From Rhynochetos jubatus (Eukaryota; Chordata; Aves; Eurypygiformes; Rhynochetidae): 64,000 nucleotides of DNA. This document shows, in pieces, positions 26,128 to 39,240 of the stretch; positions within the stretch are counted from its first letter, which is position 1, and each line of letters begins with the position of its first letter. The position numbers and the translations under genes were made by a program. Where the stretch lies: NCBI GenBank assembly GCA_027574665.1, contig CM050659.1, positions 18,639,001 to 18,703,000 on the forward strand, given 5' to 3'. The notes below the pieces were generated by a model that did not search any database, was not told the DNA's origin, and saw only the letters and a list, made by a program, of their open reading frames with translations.

Positions 26128-29100
26128 AAAAAGCTCAGCAAGCTCCCATATGTTAATTATTTAAAAAAAAAAAAAAAATCCTTGTCATTCTGTCCTGGCA
26201 GCTATTTTTACTGTTGTTGTGCTCATCACCAATGCACTGAAACAAAAAGTCAGGCAATGTCCTTCATGGGATTTCACCACAGATCATTTCCAGACCACAG
26301 CCTTTCCCCTGCCTTGCCAAATCACTTGTGCTTCACAACAGCAGCATCTTCAGCTGGGATAAAACCCCTAAGTGCTTGGTTTTATGGGACCTCCCCAGCC
26401 ACCCCAGGGGTCTTATCTGCCTGCATGGGGGACAGGCAGGGGGGCCCATAAGGAAGCCCGATATCCAGCACTCTCCATAGAATGAGCCTACTGAAGCAAT
26501 GGACGTCCTCCCACTTAAAACAAGTTCTAAATCCAGCCCTTTATTTTCATCTTTTTGACCTTGCCAGAACAAATAAATAATTCATCCAGTTACTGAGATG
26601 GGACATCTTTCTCTTTTGAAGTCTGTGCACAGTCACATCCAGCATTTAGAGCACAGTTCAGAGGGGAAAAAAAAAAAAATCCTTCATTGGGACTGAATAG
26701 AAATACCAACTTAGCAGTTGCCCTAAAAAAGGGTACATGTAATCAGATGCTTAAGTGATTCCTTCATCCATCTTACAAGACCAACAAACATGTGGTTAAG
26801 AGTGACAGACAAGGGACAGAAGTCTCCCAAATACCAGGGATATTGCCTTACTACATAAATGAAGGCAGCCAGCTATTATCTGGCATCCCTAATGGTTTCT
26901 GCCCCGATGAAGCAGTCTTGAGAGCAGCAGTTTGCAAGCCTCATTGTAGCAATGAAACCCCTGACAGACACAAGCAGGTAAATGTCACCCAGCCAGCCAG
27001 ATCATGAAAGGCCCCTTCCCTCACTGCTTTGAAGAAATACATCCTCGCTGCCATTTCTGTTTCATGGGAGGGATGTAAAGTTTTGAAGCTGGGAAAACCT
27101 GCACTGCTAGGATGCGTTAACCGGCTGTGCAGCAGGCAGGCAGCTCGCCGCAGACTCGGGCAGGAGATCAGGGCCCCACGGCTGCGGTGGCTGAGAGCAT
27201 TTCAAAGCAGACATAATCTACTGGGACATGGGGTCACTCGTCCCATCGCTTCAGCACAGAGCTGGCTACTGTGTCAGCTCATGCACTGGTTTCCAAAGAA
27301 CCCGCTGACCTGCTAAGGAAACAACAGAATAAAAGCTGAAACTGCCACGGGAAGGACAGGAACAATTTCTGGGTTTGTCTGAATGGCCAGCTTCATCAGT
27401 GGCACAAGTGCCCCAGGTGGGATGGAGCATACTTAGGTGCCAGATCACACAGGTGTCAAGCAGAATGAGAGAGAAAGTAACAACAAGGAAATGCCTGGGT
27501 GCATGTGCTAGGTGGCTGCAGGCAAGCAGGTCCCTGGTCCCTCGCCCGTGTAACGCGTTTAGCACGTACACAGGGACCTGTGCGAGGCAGCCAGGGAGCA
27601 ACACGTAAACAGCATCCAACCAGCAAGCATTTCTATGAGGAAAACAAAACCTGGCATACAAATCCCAGGATTTTATCATACAACTATCGCTTGCAAGTCT
27701 GGTGATAACTAATTGTAACGGCCTAGCCCCAGATGGACCAATACTGATATGGGAAAGCTCACCTTCCCTCCAGCACTTGTGTACCACATCATCACTGCCC
27801 CACTCCAGGGCAGTTCTCATAGTGCCTGAGCTTTCCTCCACGTTGCTCAGTCTCCTGCTGTTAATGAAAGAATCTGAATATTAAAGTTCCAGGGTCCTGA
27901 TGCACACGTTTGAGTCAGGGGAGTTACTGGTGAGAATAAAAACCACTTGGCATTTGACAACTAACCAAGCATCTAAGCAGTGGTCAGCACAGCACTTGGG
28001 TCACTCAGCTAACAGCTTCCTATTGACAGCCTTGCTTTTAAAGCACTTTGCCTCAAGAGGTCTGGCAGCACAGAAAAGTGGCGTGGCAGTATGCCGTTCC
28101 CTACAGGCTTTTGTCCTTCACATCACAACAGTATGAAATGGAGCACTAAAAACAACAAAGACAAGGAAGAACATGAAGATCACACAGTGGCTAGGTTTAG
28201 AAAAAAGCAGGTGTTGTACAATAAAAGCTCTGAGAGAGCAAATAATTCAGATGTGATCAAAAAGTACTCCACGTGTCTATGCCAATGCAAGGGACAGCTA
28301 TTAGAAGCAGCAGAGGCACAGTAGCATCTCCTCACAGCAGGTCTGTGCTGCCCCAAGGGAGCCCAACTGCACCAGCCCCTGCCTCCCTCACGGAAGGGGC
28401 TGCTACTGCACAAGCAAGTTTTGCCACGTGCTCTGTAAAACCGTGAGTGCTTCATGTAAGACCTGAAAGATCCCTGCTGAAGGGCAGATATTTTACAGAA
28501 ATCACCTTTCCTAAAAGAAAGGCAGAAATGCTCCTTCACCTCCCACTGAGGACTCTGAAGTGTCACTTGCACCCAAATCTACCACCTCTCCAGCAAAGCT
28601 CCTCTGTAGATTTTGTCCATCACCTTTCCAGGAGAGTGGCAAAACCCGGTCTGAAGTGGCTGTTGCCAACGTGAAACAGAGAGATCTCTTCCTCATGTAA
28701 GCTGAGGCGTGATTTCGGTTTTAAAATTGTTATTTCATAGTCACAGAGCACTGATTCAAGACTACCCCTTAACCACCACAATGGACTGCAATGGGTTAGC
28801 AGAGACCCAGGAGCAGCCCTGTCCACACCATCACAGCGCACCAGGACAGATGCAGCGTCCAGTTCTGCAGTTGGGAATTCACAGCCTGCCAGACCCCAGC
28901 CCACAGGGCTGAGCCATAGCTGCCCAGAGCCCATGGGGGTTCCTACCGTTACGTCAGGATTTGGTTCCCTCCTACATCCAACTCAAAGGAAAAAGTAACT
29001 AGCAAGTGAGATGAGAGAGTGCCTGGATACAGGGAAGAAAAGTGCTGAGGAAATTCATGAGGGGAAAGAAATTACATCGAGGGAAGGGGAGAAAAAGAGG

Positions 29101-30420
29101 AGAAAAAGGTTATTGCTGGCAACTTCATTGCAAAGGTAGAGGTCAAAAATGTTTTCTTCATTTCAAAACACAAACTCTGTAGTACTTGAACTTTATGATG
29201 AATAAAATATTAGCAGTTAACAACAGATGAATCTGTTCGGGAGGGAAGCATAACCTAAGCATTCTTACAGTAATGAATTACTGTGATGGGTTCAAATTTT
29301 CTGTGAACTGGTTGCTGAAATGAATACACCGTATGCACATGTACTCAGCAGAGAAAGCGAATCCCTAATCTTCTGAAAATTGAAATTTCTAAATGGAAAT
29401 TGTTTTTACTAGCGTGATACAAACAAAAAAAAGAGAGACGAAAAATTCAATGGAGTCAAATTCACCTTTTCTGATCAATGACTTGTTTGTAGAGATAGAC
29501 ACATTTTTAAGTTGTGAAATCTCTGCTATATGCAAGCCACCCAAGGTTGGAATCAATAAAAAGTGAAAATGAAGTGGTTTTGTGTAGACTGATTTTTAAA
29601 GCAAAACTATGCATTATTCATACAGAAATCTGTCTATAATGACTGGAAGGCAGATTGAGAAGTCTAAAACTTTAGACCCAGTGGAAGATTTAAGACAAAT
29701 CACATTATTAAAATGAGCTTTGATTAGTTCTGCAGAATACAGAAATCCAGTCTCGCTCATCTATAGATGAATTTCTAATGTGTGCGTTTCTAGGTCGCAG
29801 CGTACATAAAGAGCCTCTTAAAGCAAGATAGACCAAAGCTTCAGAGGAGGAAAAAGCTGGACTTCACAGGAAAAACAACACATTAACTCCACAAGTAATT
29901 GAGACGTTAAACATTTACAGCACACAGTTTTTTCTATAAGGTACCTACTTTGACATTCATAACAGCTGCTTTTAATAGCCAGACTCCTGCTTATCAAAAC
30001 ATGCAGGATGCTGCAAGTGGTTGGAAGACTTTTGTCAGCTAAGTGCTCTCTACATCTGGGATGGAGTTTCCAGAAGACACCGAAATGCTGGTTCTCTGTT
30101 TATCCCCAGTGGTAAAGCGAAGTCCATGACTTGATGGAACAAATTACCTGACTGCAGCTTGGCCTTCATTACCAAGCCGTACAGTGCGACAGGGCAGGTC
30201 TGTGGAGTGAAACAGCGAGGGCTGAGGACCAAACCCCCACATTTTATGCATCCTGACCATTATCGTTCAGACCAGCACTGACCTGGTCACAGACAGAAGG
30301 CCTGCTAGCAGTCAGTGTGAACCGGGCAATCAACAGGAGCCCGTCTTCACGTTTACCTTCATGGAAAGGAATTCAGCCTGTGCCGTGCAGACCAAGTCTG
30401 GCCAGCGGGGACATGCAAGA
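26083..30420. other. Unique non-coding DNA, no gene seen
   Basis: Holds the longest open frame of the window, 191 codons on the minus strand (27266-27841), without a recognisable domain; overlapping frames exist on the plus strand. Homopolymer A runs are at 26163-26178 (16 A) and 26667-26679 (13 A); neither follows a recognisable retrotransposed gene or SINE body. The tract 28985-29110 is purine-rich. GC-richer patches with a few CpGs lie at 27120-27200. Confidence 0.55.
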
Positions 30421-31260
30421 TTCACTTTAAAATACGCTCCTGATCCAAACTAAAAATGAATGTGTTTTTATTAAACACTGGTTTCTAAAGATTACTTCAC
30501 TATTAACAACCAGGGTACGTCCAGTATTTCCCCATAAGCTTTTATTACTCTCGAACTGTACTGTGCCAGCTGATCCAGCTCCACACAACAGTCAACTCAA
30601 TTCATTCCAACATAATTTGGTTGTCAATTACTACTCTCACATTTTCTCAATCTCTATTTAAGAAGCAACACCAAAAAAAAGCAACCCAGATTAAAAAAAA
30701 AAAAAAGTCTTCAAAACCTGCAGATAATACAAGATTTTATAGGGAAGAGGAAAAGAGCAAGAGGAAGCTGGAATATTAAAAAAATGTCAAGAAGAGAGCT
30801 TGTACAATTTCAACAACACCCAGCTGCAATTCAACCCCTGCTTCAGCTGTAATCTCTAAATCAATCCAGATCTGCCTAGAAATGTTTGATTAGCTATGTG
30901 GGCCCATAGTTATATATGACAAGTACAGAAAATAGCAGTTTCTATCTTTCACCATTACTGTGGCTCCACTTAAAAACTTATTTACCTTGAAAGTACTTAA
31001 GGGATTGCAGTATTAATTATTTTTAAAGGACACTCAATGCAATTGGTGGCCCAGAATTGATGAGTATAGAAAAAAAATTATAAAGAAGGAGAATTAATTG
31101 GGGATCTTGGGACCTTATTAAAACCTATTCTTGATTGAAAGTTCTTTGACTTTCCACTGCTGAACTTCTCTTGATGAGGCAACTGCATTTTTACTTCCAG
31201 AATACCATTTGGTTGAGAAAGATAACCAAAGTTTAAGCAAGTACACAAACTTTCCAAGGA
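30421..31260. other. AT-rich unique tract, possible conserved non-coding DNA
   Basis: Long AT-rich stretch without an open frame of 60 codons. A run of 14 A lies at 30693-30706. TAAT/ATTA cores recur at 31015-31020 and 31092-31098. No repeat family was recognised. It could be a regulatory tract or neutral AT-rich DNA; I see no decisive signal. Confidence 0.3.
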
Positions 31261-34175
31261 AAAAGATTAGGAAGACTGAAGGACTTTACACCTAATGCTG
31301 AAACAGGATCTGGTTCTTGTATGTCTTAGAGGCAAAACTCTCAATAGCAGCTCTTTTAGCAGGAAAAATCTCAGATTAAATCAAAAGTCTAGAGCTCTGC
31401 TGGCTGCTGAGAAACCCCTCAGACCCACATCACAAGTCAGGGCTCCCATCTCTCACAACACTCCCACAGCCTTGTTTACAGTATGGGTTTTTTGAGTCTC
31501 ACCGTCCTCTGCTCTGGGACCTCTCTACTCTCCTGAGGAAACACTTCACACATTCCACAGGATTTCTTTCTCTCAGAGTTTTTCCCCAGTACTCATTTCT
31601 CTGCCTTCAACATCAGCCAAGTCCACACCCTATACCAGAGCCACCTGTTTGTGTGTCCTGAGTGCAAGGGCACCAGCCTGTTAAGGCCTTCCATGTCCTG
31701 GTGCCTGGGCTGACAGAAATCCAGGAAATCTCAAATTTCCTCAAGGCACTCGTCCATTCCTGCCATTCCCTGGTAACAACTGAGTAGGCGTTTCAGAGCC
31801 TTCCTTTGAAACCCTCATACACTCCCCAGCAATTAGTCCCTTTCTCTTTCCACGCAGATTATCCCCAGAACACTTCCCTTAAGCGAACAACCTGTCTTCA
31901 CCACATCTTTGCCTTCTCTTCTTTTAACCCTTTATTCCAAATACAGGCAATATGTTTGCTGTCATTTTACACAGTGATGAGAAAATCCCTTTTACTATTA
32001 CCAGAGATACTATCCTTTCGGAAGTCTCCCTACATTTCGCACATACAACTAGAAAGAGAGGCAAGAAGAGAGGCTCCCTGACAGTGGACCCATCAACGGT
32101 GTAAGGACCTTTTTCCTTTCAGTATATTCGTAATAGGAATAAAACACTTGTAAAGTACCTGAGAGCAGAATGTACATTCCATAAGCAAAATATTTCTGCT
32201 CTGGATTAATGCCAGAGGGTAACGGGGAAGCTGAATAATTTACCCTCAGCTGCTCAGAAAGGATTTTTTTTTAACAAAACATTTAAATGAATTCTTTCTC
32301 CTGCTCAATTTTCCAAGTTTTCACCCATCCCAACAGCTGTTTGGGGGTTTATTTTTCCCCATAAGACTCTTACAGACAGCACAGGTAGATAATTCATGAT
32401 GAGACACACTGGATGAGCTTTTTTTTAAAATAGCAAGACAAAAAGACAGGGCTGGTTTGATGGAGAACCCCACGTCTCTATGCCAGGTTTTAACCACACA
32501 TCTCTAAATCAGACAGCAGCTGGAAGCCATTGCCCACCAGAGACTCAGCTGATGCCTCACATAAAGTGGCCTTTCTGGAGTACGCCAAATAAAGCCTTCC
32601 CTCGCAGCTGCAGCCGAGGAGCCTTCCCTTTCTCCTGCTGCTTGTCTTCTGCCAGGGAGGAAAGGCTACACAGCAAGGCAAGAGCAGCCCTTCCCCAAAA
32701 CCGTCCTGAATGTTTTAACAGGAACACAAAGTCCTTTAAATACCTAGGGGGAAAACAGGCTGGTTGAAAAATAATACTCCATTCTGATCAAAAAAACAAA
32801 GTTTAAGTTTTGCCTAGATTCTGCATGGAAGGGAGACCAAAAACTCAATTGTTTTCTCACAGCAGTAAGAGAGCCTACCAGAAATGAAGAGCTTTAACAA
32901 ACACACATTGCATGTGGTTAGAACGAGATCATCTTCCAGCAGGCTCCCTCCCCTGAGACCAGCCTCGTATTTTAACTTGAGCTAGAATTATATTTCAAAC
33001 CGTGAAGGAAGCAAGCAGAGACCATCCTCCAAAAGCCCTGCTAAGGGAAGGGGGGGGCAGATGGAGATAAATCAGGATGAAGGTAAAGAGGGAAATAAGA
33101 AATTGAGTTGCCCTCTGGGAAATACATAATTATGTCTGAGTTCCTCTTCTAAGCGCAGACCCGAGGCAGACAGTTCAGACAAAGCATTTGTAGCTTCCAC
33201 ACAAGTTAGGCAGCTAACCCTAAAGTTTTCAGATTTAGCATTGGCAAAAAAACGCCCGGGGGGCAGAAGAAGGAAAAAGACAACCCTGCCACAGCACCAT
33301 TCCCTTCGGGATCTCCATGCGGCCAAAGGTTTCGGCAGCATTTATAGCAAAACTTGGGCAATGACAATTGCACTGCTCCTTCAGACCACGCAATAGCAAC
33401 AGAGGAAGGATGGGAGCAGAACTAACATTAGGCCAGACTTCAGCCTGAATGGTTACCAAGGGCATTAGAGGAGAACCTGCTTGGAGAGAAGACAAATCCC
33501 CCTGGGCTTGCAGGGGCAAGAACTGCTAAAACTGAAGACTTGTTCCAGAGAAGCTGCACCTGAGACCAAGGAAATAACCAAAGAAGGGACACACGTACAG
33601 CTAAAGTGCAGACGCTGCAGCCAAGCAAAGGCAGCAATCCTTCCCACCCCGGGTCCTTGCTAGTCTGACACAAGGCTTCACCTCGGGGTATGCTCAGCCC
33701 TCAGCTTCCACAGGAAAGGAAGCAGATCTGTGACCAACACAACCATGTGCCACTGAAAGTCTGCTTGGCAAATCCCCCACAGATCTATAACCCAGCTTCA
33801 CAGCTTGTTCATGTCGACCACTGGCCATTCACCCATCCCGAACGAGTAGGTGACCCTGGCTCAGCCAGGATGCTCAGGCAATGGGATATAGCCCAGATGC
33901 TCAGGTTGGCTCCATGAGTTCCCATCACAGCAACACCAGACTAAACAAAAGCAACCTGATCCGGGAAAAGAGCCCCTCCAGAACACGGCCACCAAAATAG
34001 TATGGGAGGGCCAACGGGGCAGACATGGATCTGTGTTGTGAATAGCAACAGCAGAGCCCCAGGATAGCTGAGGCTGGAGGGATTTGTACAGCCATGCCCC
34101 AGGCAGCACCATTTGCCAACGTGCAGCAGAGCCCTTGGACTGCTGAGAATATCACAGCGGTAAGTAAAATGAGAG
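31261..34175. other. Unique non-coding DNA, no gene seen
   Basis: Short open frames up to about 95 codons, none recognisable. A run of eight G is near 33050-33057. Between about 33860 and 33910 ATGCTCAGG occurs twice, 29 bp apart. No transposon was recognised. Confidence 0.55.
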
Positions 34176-34410
34176 CAAGCAAAGGAGTTAGTCTTGCTTT
34201 AACTTCAGATCCTCATTTTAACTTGAGAAAATTCAATTACTTTCTACCCAGAAGCAGTTTAGCTGCCATTGTTGGCAATCAATGGTCCCTAAATGCTGAG
34301 AAACTGGCAACTGTTCAATGTGCTGGCAGAGAGGCTTTCCTAATTAAAGATGTCACTTTTCCAGCTAATTTAAGTCTGCCATCTCTTTAAAGCACCAATT
34401 GCCACAACAA
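34176..34410. promoter_or_regulatory. Candidate conserved non-coding element with SOX-like and NFI-like motifs
   Basis: CCATTG and CAATGG flank TTGGCAAT (34267-34286), giving two inverted SOX-type cores around an NFI half-site. Homeodomain-type cores (CAATTA, TAATTAAAG) lie on both sides. The sequence is unique and AT-rich. A 98-codon plus frame (34094-34390) crosses it but has no recognisable domain. The regulatory role is inference from motif grouping. Confidence 0.25.
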
Positions 34411-36136
34411 AATATGAATAGGAAATTGACTTTCTGTGCATCTGTTTTTGCAAAATACTTCCTCCGAGTCATATGTTTCAGCTTAAATGGTTTAGGTCAC
34501 TTGCTGGGAGGCGATAGCAGAGCTTTGCTCTGCCTCCCAAATACCTCTTAAATAAAGAAAAGTAAGCAGGGGTTCAGTCATCTACAGGAATGAAAAAGGT
34601 ATCTGTTGGCTTTCCCGTCTTCAGTGAGTTGTACTGTATTACGTCCGACACTGATTTTGTTAGGATAATAGAACAAGAAAGAAATCCCCACTGAATCAGT
34701 CTGCTTATCTAAACAGCTTCCACTGCACTACGTACTTATTCTCACAACAACCCTGGGGATGGGGAAGTGCTGTTATTCCTGCTGGAAGGAAATGTGGAGG
34801 CATAAGGCTGAGACACAAAGATTTTATAGATGTCTAACTTCCTTCCACTAAAGTCAAATTTCAGATTCATGCTATTTAGCTCCTTCCCATACTGGCTAAA
34901 TAACATAGCAATTTTTTCTAAACACAGCTACCCCAAAACCTTAGCCAACAGCACAACGTTAAGGTTATTTATGATCTTTGGCAATGAACAAAAGCAACAT
35001 CTATGCACCTGTGAACAGAATTCCTAAGTTCAGCAAAGAAGCAGTGTCATAACTCCACCGCAGAACGCAATCCAATCCCAGCTATGCTCACTCCAGTCCT
35101 TCCCGCCATGGCCCCTTAATCAGCAACATTCTGGGACAGCCAACGGAGGGAGCACGAGTCCCAGCAGAGCTGCCTTCACACAGCTTTTGACTCCCCTCAT
35201 TCCTCCTAATCTCATCTTATTTTATGGACCATTTGTGAATCTGCATGGGGCAAACCATACTGCATGCACAGCTAATTCAGACAGAGCAATAGAGCCCACA
35301 TCTAAACTAGTTTCCTCTATTCCCCAAACCTCTGACCAACAAAGCAGTTAAAAGCAATTTAATCTTCCCCTTTCCTCCCATCCGAAGAACAGAAAGGCCA
35401 TTGAATTTTGGTTTTGCAGAATGCTTGATAGAGCTAGGTAAGAGCCATCTTCTGTTGAGTGCCAAGAGCAATAAACCCCTGATCTTCAACAGGTCTTATT
35501 ATTGTACACTGAAGTTAAATTCAACATGGATGAGAGACATCCAACAATCAATGTAGTTACTCACATGAGTATTACTGACATGATGCTGTGTTTCCTAAAC
35601 TTGGAAATACTGGCTGGCTAGCTAGCTGGAGTTGGTTAAACAGAAGCAAGTCATACATTATTTATAATTTATTAAAATTTATTTTAAACAATTCCTCTCC
35701 CACACCATCATTTGATCAGCTCTGTTTACAGTCTACAACTGCGGAGCAGAGGCGTGTAGCATTAATAAGCCACCAGGCTCTCCCACCCCCAGGTATGACA
35801 GAAGAGACCCACACTTCCTTCCTGAAATGGAAACCTCCTCATGTTGGGTAGGAAGGGGATAAGTGTTTTATATTTACATGGTTTTTTTCTCTGCCAGTGC
35901 AAGTTCACCTATTCACACTACAGTATGCCCCTCTGTCTCTTCCTAGGGCTCAGGACAGGCTTCTGGCAGAGTGACAAAGTGTCTGGGAGCTGAAATAAGG
36001 GACTCCATGCCACACTAAGGAAAAAGCATGGATATAGCCCTTCCTGACATCTAGTTCCCTAGAAGGGAATTTCCTGGGACTCTACCTCCTCATCTAACCT
36101 CAGAATGTGTTGGTTAAATTCCGTAATACCAGGAGA
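34411..36136. other. Unique non-coding DNA, no gene seen
   Basis: Short open frames (up to 87 codons) only. A tract around 35650-35695 is nearly pure A/T. No repeat family was seen until the CR1 fragment that follows. Confidence 0.55.
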
Positions 36137-36280
36137 GAATCACAGAATGGTTTGGGTTGGAAGGGACCTGGAAACATCATCCAATTCCAACCCCCTGCCA
36201 TGGGCAGGGACACCCTCCACTAGACCAGGTTGCTCAAAGTCCTGTCCAGCCCAGCCTTGAACACTTCCAGGGTACAGCTG
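36137..36280 (-). mobile_element. CR1 LINE fragment, 5'-truncated
   Basis: Read on the minus strand this is the 3' end of a CR1 non-LTR retrotransposon. The element's terminal motif appears as TCACAGAATGG at the left, followed by TTTGGGTTGGAAGGGACCT and the antisense of the block that ends in CTAGTGGAGGGTGTCCCTGCC. Further right GGTTGCTCAAAG and CCTTGAACACTTCCAGGG extend the match into the 3' UTR/ORF2 end. Roughly 145 bp remain of an element of several kilobases, the usual 5'-truncated state. No reverse-transcriptase sequence is present and the copy is inert. The right boundary is approximate. Confidence 0.93.
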
Positions 36281-36717
36281 CAAAGCCAACCCCAAACTGT
36301 TACAAATAGTTCCTCTAGACTGTAAGAACAGCAAAATTTTCCAAGCCTGGTTCAGCAATGTTGCCATTGTGCCTGGCTCCAGCCCTGGGGCTGGATGTGA
36401 ACTTCCTACCCCACAACCAAGGTCAATGAGGCTTTCTTTTTTTAAAATTAAGTCACAGAGCACTGGAATGAACACTATGCAGAACTAATTTGTAAGCCCA
36501 GCCAGAGTGTCTCTGTCTGCATATTTGTTGGTGAATTCCCTCCCCCTCCCTGGTCCATGCGCTCCCATCCTGTACAGACACATCATGGTTGGAGTCAATA
36601 CATGGACTGTCTGCCCCTACTCTGCCCCCTCCGAAGGAACAGTGCACTTTCCACTTTCAGCTCTCCATCCAGAAACACGTAATTATTCTCATGAGTCGCT
36701 GCGTAATCACAAAGTCA
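36281..36717. other. Unique non-coding DNA
   Basis: No gene, RNA or repeat recognised between the CR1 fragment and the CpG cluster. Short open frames only. Confidence 0.5.
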
Positions 36718-37030
36718 TGCTGCGGGGGGAATAGTCGCCATCACGCTGGGCACCTCCAGCCCTTGTCCCCCGTACCTGCAGCTGCTGCTCAAGGCAGCAC
36801 CCGCTGGTTACCTTCCCACGGGCTGAGGCGAAGGGCAGAGCTGGTGTGTACCCTTACGGGTGGCACGGACCCAGCGTGGGACACACGTCAGCTCTAATGG
36901 CACATCTCGATCACGCAAGAGGCAGCAGCACAGGAAGGATAAATCAGAGGTGGCCCATGGCTCCCGCAGCCTCTGCCTTCCCCGGCACCACACGGGACAA
37001 CAGTCACGGCCTGTTCGCACCCATCAGGAC
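36718..37030. promoter_or_regulatory. Small CpG-rich cluster
   Basis: I count 18 CpG dinucleotides in 36721-37020, in a GC-rich context, against a sparse background; by rough composition the observed/expected ratio is around 0.7. Open frames on both strands (for example 36860-37249 plus, 36808-37020 minus) follow from the GC-richness and show no domain. Such clusters in birds can mark a promoter, an orphan CpG island or an old exon. No TATA box is visible. There is no direct evidence of transcription. Confidence 0.35.
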
Positions 37031-38262
37031 ATGATGCTGCCATCTGCAGCCATCCAAACTCACAAACGACTTCATGAGCAGCTTACTGCAGGAAAACATC
37101 CAAAGGCAAAGATTTTCCCAATCTCTCCGAGAAGGTTGCTCTGCAGAGGAGAGGTCCAAGACCCCCGCTCAGCACAATGCTCCAGGGCAGAGCACCAGTA
37201 TCCTCAGGTGCGAGGCAAAAGGAGTGTCGGAAATCAGGAATACAGCTAATAAAACCCAGAAAATTGGGAATCTTAACTCCTTATCAGACCTGCTAATTAC
37301 TCAGTCTAGTGACACAAATGCAATATGGAAACATTCACCACCAAGAAAACAAAATATCTTTACAACTTTATATACATAGGCACATATGTGCACATACAGT
37401 TTTCTCTACAAAAATAACAATTTTAAGCCTATATTTTAAATAAGCACATTTCATTTTAACTCAGGGATATATCATACTTATTCCAAGTCATTTTATGTGC
37501 ACAGCAGCTATGCACCAACACCTCAGCAAAGAAACCTGCAGGGTGCTGCTGCCTCCATCTACCTAATCGCTAATGGAAAAATAACCTGCACAAATACATC
37601 TGTCAGCGGACAGGAAAAAACTTGAGGCAATAACCACGTTGCATTTTGCTTTCCATGAACACGTCCAACCCTTTGCCACTAGAAAGACTCTCTCAGTATA
37701 GGTCCGCACTTGAGACAGTAACATGTCCAAACACATGTGCATCCATGCCTGTTCCTCGCTCCACTGGCAAAGCAACACACGCGCACTGGTTCCCTTCCAT
37801 TTCTCTCCATGCACCAGCACAGGTCTTGCCCTCACAAATCTGCTCTCCCAGCTCCCATCGGGTGGGAAGAGTCTGAGCTATGTCTTTTTAATGCTGTCCT
37901 ATGACATTTCGAAGCCTTGTGACATGACAACAATATTTGGGGAAGGAGAGGGAGTCTGTGCAGTTTCTGGAAAGATCAAGGTAACCTCCACACTTTTATA
38001 AATTACAACAATGATAACAAGCAGCAAGAACAACATCCACAACTTCACGGACAACCCCAAAGGATCTGACATGCCATTGCTCAGGGCAGAGCTGCTGCAG
38101 AGCTGTTCTGTGGATAGAGGGGGAAAAACAGAGCTTCCCTCCTTGGCCAAAATATCACTTGGCTTTGTTGCTGTCTCACTGCGTGCCCAGGGAGCACACG
38201 TGGACCCCAAGAAGGACTGCGAGGGATGATTTTTGTTTAAACTATTCCAGGTTTCAAACTGG
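37031..38262. other. Unique non-coding DNA, no gene seen
   Basis: Short open frames up to 101 codons, none recognisable. The tract 37230-37480 is AT-rich. The minus-strand 159-codon frame at 37899-38378 gets part of its length from the adjacent low-complexity A/C tract and looks spurious. Confidence 0.55.
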
Positions 38263-38343
38263 TTTGAAAGAAAAAAAAGAAAACACCACACACAAACAAA
38301 AAAACCCCACACACCACCAAAAAAACCCAACACAAAAACCCTA
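38263..38343. repeat. A/C-rich low-complexity tract
   Basis: After a purine run (AAAGAAAAAAAAGAAAA) the plus strand consists almost only of A and C: CACACAC, AAACAAAAAAACCCC, ACCACCAAAAAAACCC and AACACAAAAACCC. There is no fixed unit, so it is low complexity rather than a clean microsatellite. It may be a decayed (CA)n or A-rich tail; no element body was recognised beside it. Confidence 0.9.
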
Positions 38344-39240
38344 GCGTGGCTGCTGAGGGTGGCTTGTTCTCCAACCATCTGTGCTCCTGGCAGGAGCTGT
38401 TCTGCTCCTACACACCCTTCAGCGCCTTCTGCTCCCTGAAGTGTTACACAACTGTACAGCGAAAGAAAATCAACAGAATTAACAAGTGGCCAAGTACAGA
38501 ATCACCCGTGGGGCTCAGTATGCCCGTGGGTTTCCCCGTCACCTCTGCCCCGTGCAGGGTGTTTGCTCCTCAGCACATGATGCAGAACCCAACACACACC
38601 TCCCCTTCTTCCTCTCCTTTCTCCTACCTCTCTTCCCAATCCAAATTAGGATTCACCCTCCAGAGCCATAAATAACTCTTTCTCATGACCAGAATAACTG
38701 AGCTGCAATTCAGGAGACTCAAGCAACAGCACCACACTCCCGCCCTCTCCCCGGCTCAGCTGCTGCTCTCCTCCACGCCGCCGGCTGCAGCCACCGAGCT
38801 GAGCTGGCTGCCCAACCGCAGTCCGTTAACGATGAACTACACAACTCAGGCCAACGACTTCACTTTGTCACATCTTCCTTACTCCTTCACCTTTCCATCT
38901 TTTGTATTAAGACTGCAAACTCTAGGAAACAAGCATTGATGTCAGCTGTAGCCCGTGGGTACTAATCTAATAAATAATTACCAATTACTTAGGAGAGCAG
39001 TGAAGAACAGCATAAAATTAAGTGATACTGTTGCTCTCAGCTCCCTCGCACTTACACAGCTTATTTTCTGCGGCTGCACAGTGCCTTCGCTGCACTAACA
39101 CCAGTGACCATTAATTCAGTCATTCTCCGTTCTTGTGGATGAGCTCCTCGTTATCACTGGGTTTTGGGTTTTTTGTTAGGCAAAGCTCATTGTAAACCCA
39201 TGTCTGGATCCATAATTTCCATATGTTCCACCATTTGGAT
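38344..39240. other. Unique non-coding DNA with a short CpG cluster
   Basis: About ten CpGs fall within 38740-38862, including CCACGCCGCCGGC near 38773. No recognisable coding frame. The remainder (38940-39240) is AT-richer with no repeat family seen. Confidence 0.45.

Noticed and set aside
26163..26178. A16 run considered as the tail of a processed pseudogene or SINE
   Set aside because: The sequence upstream is the minisatellite flank with no recognisable gene or SINE body, and no flanking direct repeats were seen.
37899..38378. 159-codon minus-strand frame with a Phe/Gly/Val/Trp-rich start
   Set aside because: The unusual composition is produced by the A/C-rich low-complexity tract at 38263-38343.
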